DNA from: Drechslerella dactyloides
Taxonomy: Eukaryota; Ascomycota; Orbiliomycetes; Orbiliales; Orbiliaceae
Direction: 5' to 3'
Length of the DNA stretch: 64,000 bases
Assembly: GCA_020064725.1 (NCBI GenBank)
Contig: JAGTWJ010000019.1
Location: 2,046,001 to 2,110,000 of the forward strand
Part shown: positions 35,901 through 47,248 of the stretch, piece after piece
How the letters are laid out: each line of letters begins with the position of its first letter
Position numbering within the stretch: position 1 is the first letter of the stretch
Program-made: the position numbers and the translations under genes
The notes under the pieces: model-generated
Databases searched by the model: none
Told to the model about the DNA's origin: nothing
Seen by the model: the letters and a program-made list of their open reading frames with translations, nothing else

Positions 35901-38900
35901 AAGTCTGCCTCCTCACCGCGCGCGGGGACAAGGCACCTGAGCATTCATGAGCCGTCTCCGTCTACGACTCGGGCTGTATAACGCGGCTGTTGATTTAGGC
36001 TGGCAGCCTTTTGATATAATATTGGCTGGTCGAGCCTACTAATCCATCCACATATATGCGCTCCACTTGCGCATGCACCTGGCTGCACACTTTCGCACGT
36101 GCAGATATCTCGATAAGCGCCTGCAAAGCCCAACCGAAACGCCACCATCGATACGTCGGATTTGCACCTCGCAAAATCCTGATCTTCCAATTCAACTGCC
36201 GAGCAAATTGGTGTTACCGCAGTCAATTTATTTTTGCTGAAAGGAGGGGCTAGTTGGCTGGTTCTGTGCATGATCGAGGCGCACGGACGCGTGCCGTGTA
36301 CACATGTTGTATTCGTTTTACATTTGTCCATTCTTCCTTGATTTTAATATTTTCTGCATGCCTGAGGGTGGTTTAATATATTTGGTCGCACGCAAATGTC
36401 GCCCCATAGATGCAACCGCGTTTTGCGAAGTAGAAATTTAAAGCGACAGCTTGAACAATTCGATATGGGTGGTTTCTCGATTGGGAGAGTTGCGCCACAG
36501 GTGCATAATGGTCCGGTTTGTGGAGGCTGTGGTGCTGCAATTTCGAGCGACGAACCTCAGTCGGACGCACTGAATTGAACCGGTTTGCAAATAATTTTTG
36601 CAAATAGTAATTAGAAGTATCATCGATATCAGTATGTTGCTCTTAACCTATCGACGGACTATTTGCTGGAATAATGAGGCAAATGTGTTCAGAAGCGCAA
36701 TAATACATGTATACAGTCTCAATTACGCAGGCACTCACGCGTGTTACGCACGAGACGTACATTTTTCAACGATCCAATGTACTAGATATCCCGAAATGCA
36801 ACCGCGGCTTTGCATGTTTGGATTACAAGCCGATTCGTCTGGAGATACGAGCGGCCCGGCACTTTTGCCAACTCGGTTGGGACCATATGTATAAAACTCG
36901 GACTCTCGTCACGCACGGGATATCTCATCCTATAATTAGAGCGCCCCCATGCACGCGTAGGCTGGTGCAGGTGTGCCGCGTTGAACCCATGTAACAGCAG
37001 TCTGCGTCTGCACTGAATACTGCAGCAAACTTGATGAGCCTCATTGCATCAATTGGTGTAGCATGTAGAGTTCTAAATCAAGAAGACCAGGCGAATGATT
37101 CGTAATAATTAATGTTATGTTGAGCGAGGATGATGTAATCCATCTTGTATCGCGTCGCCGTCCGTCCGAAATATTTATATCAGTGTGCTAACAGATACCA
37201 CTGTTGATATCACAACAGGGGATATCTCGGGAAAAACGGCAGAAGAAGCCTGTAAATATTTAAATACTCGAATGTATGTGAGACATGCAGTTTAGCTACG
37301 TCAGCACTGGTGGACCGGTAGCTAGTCTACCATAAAGTTCTCATGCTGGATCGTGTATCTTTGAATAAATGTAGATGGTGCGAGTAAATTCGTAAATCTA
37401 AGGGATTCAGCCGCGCCACGCATGGTCCTTTCAGCGAGTCGACATGTATTCGTCGGACCAAATTCAGACGCATACGCCAGGCTAGTGGATATCGAAAATC
37501 GAGCTAATCATCGTAGGATCAATTGTGTCGACAGCTAATGAAATGGTGGGGTGTGTTGCAGCATGTTCGATCACCTATCAGTGAGCCAAATGGCTTGTTT
37601 GCTTCGAATTCAAGATGAAGCGGTTAATTGGGCAGCCTTCCTGAAATCGCGGCTGTCCGAAGCAAGTAACTTTGACAGTTCTGACTTAATATAGCAGACT
37701 TTTGTCATTGGCGGGATAAGATGCACAACAATCTATCGTCCAGATCCCGGAGGGATAGGCCGGGTTGGCTTTTGGTAATCGACAGGGTTGGCGCATAGAT
37801 GCCCCTTGCTTGTTTGACTGGCCCCTCTACTACCTCCACAATTTGATACGGAATTTGCTAGAAAAGCCGACCAGTTTGAAAGAGGAATTGTGAAATTCCA
37901 GTCAGTCATACATGCATACGCATCGGGCACGGTGAGACGATGAAGTCGATGCGTGGGGGGTGGACCAAATGTTAATAGACGAAGTGGTACGGATCCAAAT
38001 TCTTCTACTGGGCGAGAGAGCTCCCCGATTCACAGATGCAGAGTTCATCTCATTGCATTCACCTTTGCTTCGATCGAATGGATGTGAGGGAATTGGGAAT
38101 ACCTGCAGGTGAGATTTTAATAGCTTCGAGCACATCAGCGATGCAAGAAGGGATTTTATGAGATATCACACTTTGAAATACTGCACGGGGAGGAAGAAAA
38201 AGAAACAACCACCCCATCGTCCATCGTTGGCCGCCACCGCCGGTCGGAGTACTGAAATTCGGGACACACTTATTGTCAAAGACGACTAACGGACGAGCCG
38301 TTTCGCAAATTGGTTCCCGAAATCAGGTAGACGAACATCCGTGGCAAAGCGAATGTCATCGAGCGGCTAGCTGGACTAGACTGCTTGTCGACTCATCTCA
38401 TGTCTGTAGCTCACGGATATGTCTCAATCTACTGCTAGTGGCAAGTCTGACAGAAACGCAGCTTCTAGAGGCAGCTAATACTGCCCTAGAAGCTGTTGAT
38501 CGGGATTGGCTTCACTCGGCGGACTAATTTCGCAAATCCAAATCTCGAATGAAGTGCGAAGTATCAAAACCTCACGATCCTTGAAGTCGAACTAACCAAT
38601 CATAAGTCCCTCATGCGAACGAACGCAGGCGGACACGGTCCGCAATGCGAATCGAGACGTCTCTTGAGTCCCAAAAACGCGGTTTTGCGATATTACTGGA
38701 GCAAGTCAGTAGGTGGGGTGGAACACCCACGCTCGTGAAGTAGCACACACCTGTTGATCCGTTGGAAGAAATAACGGATTCGATTCGGCTTCTCCCTCGA
38801 CTGGGAATAAGCGGATGCTCGGATCACCGACGCGAGAGACCTCTTCTATCGATGATCAGCCTTAGGCAAGCTACGTGATCCATAGGGGTTCTGTAGGTCA

Positions 38901-41900
38901 GCCACCATCTGCAGGCCTGCATATGCGCAGCTGTTAGCCTCGAAACATCTTCGATATTTTCATGCGTTGCACGCAGGATGGCGATATCGAAGAGGTACCC
39001 AATACAAGCGCATAGATAACGTTACGAGATGCCTTGAACCCAAACTCTTCTTTTTCATGAAATGAAACCTTGGTCATTTTCTCGAAGTATCGATTTCTTT
39101 TTTCTTTTCTATGGGTGCGTCTGCGCCACCGAGAACATGTGGCCGCTACCACTCCCATCGAGGACGTCAGAGAATATATTTTTGTAACGTTGTGATGGTG
39201 TTCTGAGTGAGAATCGCGTCATGTGGAGCACTAAAAAACTAGTTTCGAAGCTGCGAGAGCGAGACGGCTCCACTATCCAGGCAATGCGATGCCGCCTTCA
39301 ATGGTTAGGAAAACGCGAATCAAGACTTTGAAAGGATTCCTCCGGAACTCGGAACGCGGCTTTCTTTTCTTCTTTCCTTCTTCTTTCTTCTGTAATGAGG
39401 TTTCGTCGACCTGCCTGCTTTGGTGGTTGTATGTGGTCCTCCCAGGTTGATATCTAGCCGGGGAGGATGTTGCTCGAGAAGCGAAACTCAGGTCCCCCTG
39501 CGATATCAGCGAAAGAGGGTGTGCAAACACCGGAGCATCCTGGGGGCTAGGCGATTCATGTGACTTGAAAGCGGATGCATGCGGGATTATGAAAGAATAA
39601 TGCACTTGCAGCATGATGGCGTTCGAACTTTCGATTGCCTGCAGGTTTGTAGACCGGTTGTGCAAGAGATAATGACACTGGCCGAGGTATCCAAAGTGTC
39701 CGCTCTTCATCGGAACCCCTCGAAGATACCGCATGCACCGGCGCGGCGACACGTCCGAGATTGGGACGAACCGGCATCTTTAGACTAGGATTACGGTATC
39801 AGCATCCATCGACAGAGAGGCCCTTGTGACAATCGATGTGCCCTGGTGCATCTGAAGTTATAGCAGCGGTGGCTAAGGAAAGTCTGACCCGCGAGGGAAG
39901 GGAATGGCCCTTGTCCGTCGCCAGGGCATGTACCGCACGGGAGATGTGCTCTGGTCCTGATCCTGACGACAGGGCAGCAAATAGGAAGCGCACCGAGTGC
40001 GATATGGCAGGCTACATGCATGGACGGCATGGCAAATGCATTGCGCCTGCACGGCGTACAGCCTGTATGATGTGCTGCAGTTTGTAAGCGAACCGAGTGG
40101 AAACTTGAAAATCGGCCATCCGTCCAGCCCGCATGCATGCAGATGACAGTGATGGTGCCCTGCGAGAGTGAAGCCTCGATGCCCGGCGAGAGAGCAAGAA
40201 ACGACCACTGACGCGCTATCTGCGGCCATGCACGCGTGCATGCAAATGTATGCACTCTAGTAAATTTGGAAGGAAGAGCATATGTAAATCAGCTTACCGT
40301 TGCATCCCCTCCGCCTCAAGAGCCCGGACGTGACCAAAGCTCTGCTTACCGCGCGCGGGGACAGAGATATCTGCTTGGACCCGAGTCGGCTGTTAACTTT
40401 GGCATCATTGATGCCTGACAGGGATTGGAAACGCGGAGTGAGCTTCCGGAAGATGCGAGCCTGCACTTCACCTGCATGTTCGTGATATCTGGGGAACCGC
40501 TTACACCCTTCAGATGACTGTTGTAATTAGTAAGGCAACGATATTGGCGTTCAAAGAGATGCGCGTATATAAAGGGAAATACTTTTCCGTTTCGAGGCCT
40601 CGAGGACATCGGCTTGACTTCAATTCAAAGTGCTCTCTGGCATCTCGATAGATTGTGGACCAACTGGTGGCTTCGGTCTGCATTTGGCGGCGGGAGCTCC
40701 ACGGCACGTCCAAGAAGTTGTGTAGACGTCGTGATCGAGGCCGTCTGATATCGACAACCCGTCGACATTCCAGGCAACACTGCTGAACCATCGACAGCCA
40801 ATAGTTTGCGCGGAGACGGAGCAGCCTCTCATAAATTCATATACATCACCCATCCCATCCATCCATCCAACTATCCATCCACCTCATCCGCGACGACCAC
40901 CAGCACGCGGAGAAGAGCGTCCTAGCTGCACGATGATCTAACGAGTCACGAAGACGAATATTAGTCTCGAGTTCAAATCAGGTAAACCGGGCTGAGATAG
41001 ACGGACGCGAATTGATCTGGAGACCGAGCGAGCATCCATCTGCAACTTAAGGCTCCAGCGTCGCCATCTTTCCCCCAATCATTGCGTCCTGGGCGGTAGG
41101 CTAAGGCGAGCCCCGGCAGCTGTCACGGGTAGGCGCAAAAGCAATGCGAAGTCTTCGGCAAAGCGAGGAAAAAACAAACTAACAAGCTAATAGGAACTTT
41201 TTCTCACCTGGACACTTGATCGTACCACCCTGACGCACGCCGACATCCGCTTGATAGGACCCGCAGGTACATTCCTTACATACCTGCTTGTGCGCCGTCG
41301 TGCCAGAAGATAAAAGAATCTGGGGTTGCAAGGACGATCGGCTGCATCTTGGCCTCAGTTGAGACGCTGTATACGAGTTTCGGGGCCGTGTGAATGCCGT
41401 GGGAAGAGGCAAGCAGCCCCAGCAAACTGTGCATAAGCCGCCCAACCTCTGAAATTCTAGCTGCAGCTGTCCCGGAGCATCGTGACCGTAACAGCAGGTG
41501 CACCTTCGGTCTGCCAGGCCAGATCAGCGATCTAGTATCTCGAACACGGTTTCTTCGGCAAGGGAAGCCACGGCCGACAGGCTCTCGGAACACGTTTCAG
41601 ACCTCTCTGTAGGTCTATTATAATAAGATCGAGACAATCCTGCTGTGCCTCGATCTTCTTGTCCATTTTTCCTGCGGTAATTATCGACCCGAGTTTTTCG
41701 AGCGAGCTCGCGCAGCACAATACCTCTAACCAGTCGAAAATCTTGTGTTCGACTGGACGGGTCCGTCCCCCCACTCTCTCAGACATATCCCGAGCATACC
41801 ATCTGCTGGGGACCATTTCATATTATACATTGTGCATACAATTATAAGTTATTTGCAATCCTCTCCACACACAGCTTAGCAAACCAGCAGGGTCTGTTGC

Positions 41901-43073
41901 AAAGCTGCCGGGATCCAGCTGCAGGATCTACACACAGAACACACGAGCCCAACTTCTCAGCGGCTAGCGAAGCTACGAACAATAAAATAATCGCGACAGG
42001 CACCGTAGGCTGGCTGAGCTGAGGAGACCAGTCTGACTGAAAAGAACCCGCATCGCTATCTCCGCCTTTCTTGTTGGAAGAACCGGCTCACAAAACACCG
42101 GGCCGAGCCTGAGGCACCACTCAGGTCGCGTCGAATTTACGTCCGCTGGGTGTTTTCCCTAGGTCTCCTTCGTCGACCCCTAGTCTTAAAGTCAAAGCAT
42201 CTGCGGAAAAGAGATAGAAGTCCCTCGTTTTATGGACCTCGCGTATCCTATCCATTAATTTCTGAACAGGACTTGCGCAACATTCGCGAAACATCTGCCA
42301 GTCAAGGGAAAGCCTTGCTGTGCCGGAGCTTGGCAGAGTCTCGTTAGCTTCCTCCTTCTCTTCTGTCGGGCGACCTTTGCGGAAGAAATTACTTAAGGTA
42401 TATAAGAAAAGAAAAGAAAGCCAGAGCACGAAAGGAGACAGGGAATGCTCCAGGGCGGTTGCATCGAGAGCTGGACGAGATACCCCGCTAGCTCCCAGCT
42501 ACTGCTTACTGCACTGACCGTCTGCAAGTATCCTCTTTTCCTTCTGCCTCACTCGAATAGGGGACAGAACGGCCGTCTGCAAGATTTAAGCAAGAGCGGA
42601 AGCTAGACTTCTGCCTTTCCTCTGAAATCTGTAGCCTCCTTGCGTTTCCCGCTCCCGGCCAACCTACCAGGGCAGTCTGCTCCTGTTTATATCCTCCTGC
42701 GATCACGCAGGCCAGGCTATTGCGCACGCAGCCAGCTAGCAGCCATCCACCAATCCGCTCGTTATACTTATTTAATTCACATCCATCCGGAACTTGGAGG
42801 CCGGTACCTGATATGCCAATACCCTGAAGTATTGTATCCAACAAACGCCGTGAAGCTTTCAAATCGCGGTACAGCCTTGCGGGAGACATTTCTATCGCAG
42901 CTTGCGGTATCGAATTCGTTCGTTTGGCTTTGGACACTTGCAGTTTCGGTAACAAGAAATCTTTCTCATTCCTACCGAGAAACAAGAGAGCCAGCGAGCC
43001 AAAGGTTCTGTCCTTTCCGTCCTGCCAGAACAGAGCAGCGCCAATTTTAATCCAATCAAAACGGTCTTCCGGA
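32986..43073. other. 10 kb stretch without a defensible gene
   Basis: Both strands were read. Open frames reach 159 codons (39273-39752, 39791-40255 and 42506-42985, all minus) but overlap frames on the other strand, match no family and have no splice-supported continuation. At 33450-34300 several short frames rich in Lys, Glu and Arg, with splice-like signals, look coding-like on the minus strand, but I could not join them into a model. The part near 43 kb may be a long promoter and 5' UTR of the zinc-finger gene; pyrimidine-rich runs occur there. Short CATC repeats sit near 40850-40885. Confidence 0.5.
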
Positions 43074-45158
43074 ATGGCTCACCTCCACCGTATTGACCAC
43101 CACCACCACCACCTCATTCACCACCACTCCTCTCACGAGCTCATCCACTCTCCCCCATCCTCGGTCTCCTCTTCAGCCATGGCGTCAACGACGACACCCC
43201 CGCATGGCCACCAATTGCACCAACAGTCGTCAAACCCTCATTTGCAGCGCCAGGAATCGGCATCCTCACTCCAGCAATTACCGATGTCAATCGGGTCCCC
43301 TCCCGACCACCTGCAATATCCCGCCCAACAAAATGGTCGCCCAGCGGATCACAGACGTTTATCCAGCGGGAACCAGCATACACTCAGCGGGCTGTCAGGT
43401 TTGACGAGCGGAGAGGCGATTGGGCTCCAAATAAATGATGCAGGCGGCCAGAATCAACAGTTCTCAGGGACTGCGGCGATACCGATGTTCGACCCGGCCC
43501 GAAGCCCACCAAACAAAAGTAGGATATACCATCTCGTTCCCATATCGTCTCACCGCTATGAGATAGGGGCAATCTCACCGGCTTCAAACGTAAAGCACGC
43601 CCTGCTGATCAACAAGCGTGGCCTCACAGATCTTGCTCATGTTCCTTGCAAGTTCTTCCGGCAAAATCAATGTCAGGCTGGCAGATCATGTCCGTTTTCT
43701 CACTCTATGGATCCCACGACGGAGTCGACGCCGTGCAAATACTTCCAAAAGGTAGCGTATACCCGCACCGATTCCTTCCCGTCTATCGGCGCTGTGTTGG
43801 AGGATCAAGTCTAACAGTCGTCAAACTATTTTGGACTATTGTAGGGTAACTGCAAGTTCGGAGGCAAGTGCGCAAATGCCCATGTTCTACCCGATGGCCG
43901 ACGGGTGAACCGACCGAGTTTCACCAGCAACCCTCCCCTGCAGCTCGGTGGCAGAATCGTACCGGAGTACCCCAATACCGGGCCCTCGGCCCTCGCAAAT
44001 TCGCTGAGCTCGCTACCTCCAAATCATTTTGGAGCTCAAGGTTTCGGCGCATATAATGGTGCTGTGGAACAACCTAATCCGTATGACATGGGATTCGGCG
44101 GTGTAACATACGATCCGGCGGTCGGCTCGCCGCGCGATGACAATCCCTCGTCCCCCACCGCGGCATCCCAGCGTACTCTAGGGCCTTTGGACGCCATCCT
44201 GCCGCCCTCTCTAGACAGCAATGGCTATTCTTGGTTCGCGAGACACGGGCCTCAGGCGGCGTCTGTTCCTTCGAGGTTTGGCATGGAGTCGCCACCAGCT
44301 TCGCTCCCGCAGAACTCGGCTCTTCAGTCTTTGCGTCGGTCGGCTTTCGCGGATGAAAACGATGGAAACGATATGTCGCGCTCTCGGCGCTCACCACCTT
44401 TGCAACCTGACGAAGCATCTTTCAGCCAGCGGATCTTGCAGAATCGGCTGAGTCGCACCAAATTTCAAATGTCGTCCAGTCTTCCTCGTCCCATTAGCCA
44501 TATGATGTCTGATGAGAGTCCATTTGAGAACTCCGAGGGCGAGGACCTTATTCCAACACCTCTGCTGCAGGATGTATTGGGAGATCGCGGCAAGGAAATA
44601 CAGAACCGTAGAATGTCAAGGCCAGACCACGACGAGCAGTTTGTAGGGTCGTGGCACCGAAGAAACACGGCACCAAATACCCCCGCCGAGCCAACGAGCA
44701 CTGTCGGATCCCCTGGGAGCAGATTCGGGCCTCTTTTCTCCCGACAACGGAAGGATGAAGACTCCCCCATCTCCGCCATTGGGCATGTTGGCTCCCCTCT
44801 TCGGAACTCGTATGCCCAGAGATCAAGCCCTCCTTTTGGACCTATCGGCCGCCCGGATCCTGCAGACAGTGGTTTCATTACATCACCAACGCGATCGGCT
44901 CTCGGCCCAAGTCGTCTCGGAAACGTTCCCAGAACCACCCCGGTACCCGTCCCACACCGCATAGAACGAGGACCTTCAACATCCTCCATAAAGATGAGCT
45001 CCAACGATGAAGATCAACAACTCTTTCCTATTGAAGACGTTGATTCATCATCGAAGAAAATCGGCCCATATCCCGGCCCAGTGGGCGGGCTTGACTTGGC
45101 ATCGCATAACGAGAGTATGCTTCTGAGTGACATGAGCAAGTTTTACGTCTCCAGATAA
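43074..45158 (+). CDS. CCCH zinc-finger protein (LEE1-like)
   Basis: Model: join(43074..43518,43630..43751,43845..45158), 626 aa. Two CCCH fingers of form C-x7-C-x5-C-x3-H are rebuilt across the introns: CKFFRQNQCQAGRSCPFSH and CKYFQKGNCKFGGKCANAH. Such fingers usually bind RNA; yeast LEE1 has the same pair but no settled role. The N-terminus is His-rich (HHHHHLIHHHSSHELIH) and Ser/Gln-rich, and the long C-terminal part is disordered (Ser, Pro, Arg). The 111-base first intron is a multiple of three and stop-free, so it can be missed; removing it gives the conserved NLAHVPCKFFRQ. The frame is open upstream to an ATG at 42924, but the extra 50 residues look unlike the family, so I start at 43074. 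Confidence 0.88.
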
Positions 45159-46482
45159 AGATCATACTGGCATTGGGAGTCAACTGGGGTCTGCATTTTA
45201 AGGCTTCGAAGCAGGACAGCATCAGACTTGGAGTCAGTTGGTCTTCAGATACCTAGATACCCCTTCGACATTCCAGACTGCAGAGCCTGCGAAGGCTAGA
45301 CGAACTTTTCGCATAGCTAATATTTCCGCAAAAAGGGTTTTATCTTTTTTATTTCTTTATTTTCGGTCAATTTCCTTACATCCTTCGAGCACAGCCAACG
45401 GTAGCGACGTTGATTTGACGTCCTGATGATATTCACGAACAGGGAAAGACAAAAGTTTTGGCCTCTCTCATTCACAGCTTTTCCCCTTTGGAACCAAAAG
45501 AAATAATTCATGTTTTATAGGCCCCGTGAGATAGGGCGTTTCCTAGCCTTTTTGCAACATACCCCATTGACAAAAGAATACATGCTTAACCATTGCACGA
45601 TGAGGAGCGAACTGTTTTTTTTTCTCGGTTGTTTCGATTACTTACGAAGCCTTTCTTACCACTTTCATTTTTCGCAGCCTTTCTATCCCTTGGTGAGATA
45701 TAGAAGAAGCCTTCCTCTCTCGCTTTGTATGATCTAAGAGATGTTTTATCCTTTCCCCCACCCACTCTCCCGGAGATGTATGATGGTGCTCCTTGAAATC
45801 TAGAAGTAGCTTCCCTTGTCCATCAGGTTTAGCTCAAGTTTCTATCTCCTAACCTTCATTTCTTTTACTTAAGTCGGGAAATTGAATGTGTGCTTGTTTC
45901 TTCTTAACTTATAACTACTATTTTTGAAGATCGATAATTATTGCCAATGTATTGCCGTTTCCACTGCCAAACCTTTCCGCTCAACTTTTTCCCCTCTTCT
46001 AACACATTGTTCGGAATCGTGTTTTATATATTGATAACGGTTCGATTGTCAGGAGTATGAGGTATGAAATTATGTATGTAGAGGTACACATGCGGAGTTG
46101 TCTCTTCGAACAGAAGTAAGACAGTCCTATTTGAAGTTAACACGCTAGTTCTATCACATCTTGCCACGCGAGCGCTCTCGAGATTTCTTCTTTATCTTTG
46201 GAACAGCTTTGCTGTTAGTTAACTGCCTACCTTGTGAGCCATGTTTTTAGAGTTGGAAGCTGACAACCGACCGCCTCTCGCGCATATGTGCCATTGTTAA
46301 CCCGTTCCGTACATATACAACAATAGATGTCTAGTTGTTGTGTTCTAGGTTTCGTGCAGAACCCCTAGCAGCTGCCGTGAACTTCAGCGTCTTTACTGAG
46401 AGCTATCACGGGATGTTTCAGACATAACACACGACGATGACTTAAATACTCCAGCTCTTCAGAACATCGGAACAGGAAACAA

Positions 46483-46639
46483 GGTCATGTAGTTCAGCTG
46501 GTAAGAACCGGTCGCTGAGGAATGCCTGAGCTGCGGTACGGGATAACTTATGGAGGCGTTTGAGACGCTCCCCAGGGCCCCGGCTTAGCGGTCCGGCTTC
46601 AACAGCACCAGACGTGGAGTTCAAGTCCCACCGTGACCA
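46483..46639 (+). tRNA. Candidate intron-containing tRNA gene, isotype unresolved
   Basis: A 7-bp acceptor stem pairs GGTCATG (46483-46489) with CGTGACC (46632-46638), followed by discriminator A. The D arm is GTTC/GAAC, with A-box TAGTTCAGCTGG. A T-loop TTCAAGT lies in B-box context (GTTCAAGTCCC), and a run of seven T (46647-46653) can end Pol III transcription. Anticodon stem GGTCG/CGGTC can form across an intron of about 67 bases, leaving a loop with possible anticodon GAG (Leu), but the exon ends are not certain. Against a functional gene: the T stem needs a bulged A, and the variable region is long without a clean hairpin. It may be a tRNA pseudogene. Confidence 0.45.
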
Positions 46640-46646
46640 TTCCACA

Positions 46647-46653
46647 TTTTTTT
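46647..46653 (+). terminator. Pol III T-run after the tRNA-like unit
   Basis: Seven consecutive T begin 8 bases after the discriminator base, the normal position for a Pol III stop signal. Confidence 0.5.
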
Positions 46654-47248
46654 GTTCAATCGATCTTCGGTCCGCCACTTCTGCATTAGATCTATAGATC
46701 TACAGCTAGAGCAGTAACTTCACATGAAACGGGCCGCTGTTCACTGATATTCAAGGTCTATTTAAGCTGACAAATTAGGACGATTGAAGGGAGCAGCTTT
46801 TCTACACGTGCAGATAGACTCGGATATATATTTTTACATATGAACAATTACTTATCTAGCTGCTGTGGGGCCCGGGGGTGGTATCAGATGTGGACTGGGT
46901 TAGGGAGAGCAGGTGGTATGGTAAATTAGAGAGAGAGAGAATCCAACAAGCCTTGTGTTGAGCTAATTGGCGCCGAAACGTTCATCGACATCGATCCTCA
47001 TGGCACACGCATGACACGAAGGCGTTCATATATGCATACCTAAGTACCTACCAATCGACGAAAATCAGGCGCCTGTCAAACTATGAAGCGTATCACTATA
47101 TCTGTTGGAGTACAGCCATATTGACTTGCATAATTGTATACGGATATAAAAGGCCAAACTTCCCTGAGCAGAACATGCAGGCCGCCGGCTCCCAGAATCC
47201 TTCTCACCTTCACCCTGCAACTCTCTTCTCCCCCAGGTTCAAGTACAT

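Larger units (their letters stand above)
45159..47248. other. Intergenic, zinc-finger 3' side and transporter 5' side
   Basis: This stretch of 2.1 kb is pyrimidine-rich just after the zinc-finger gene (probable 3' UTR). It contains the tRNA-like unit at 46483-46639 and a short AG repeat at 46928-46940. There is no protein gene that I can support. Confidence 0.5.

Noticed and set aside
34461..37167. Shared 16-mer GCGTCGCCGTCCGTCC at 34461 and 37152
   Set aside because: About one identical 16-mer pair is expected by chance in 64 kb on both strands; the flanks do not align.
39273..40255. Two minus-strand ORFs of 159 and 154 codons
   Set aside because: They overlap frames on the other strand, have no recognisable domain and no splice-supported extension.
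35915..40363. Shared 16-mer ACCGCGCGCGGGGACA at 35915 and 40348
   Set aside because: Low complexity in CG and within chance expectation; the flanks do not align.
42506..42985. Minus-strand ORF of 159 codons near the zinc-finger gene
   Set aside because: It lies opposite the probable 5' leader of the plus-strand gene; the composition looks random.
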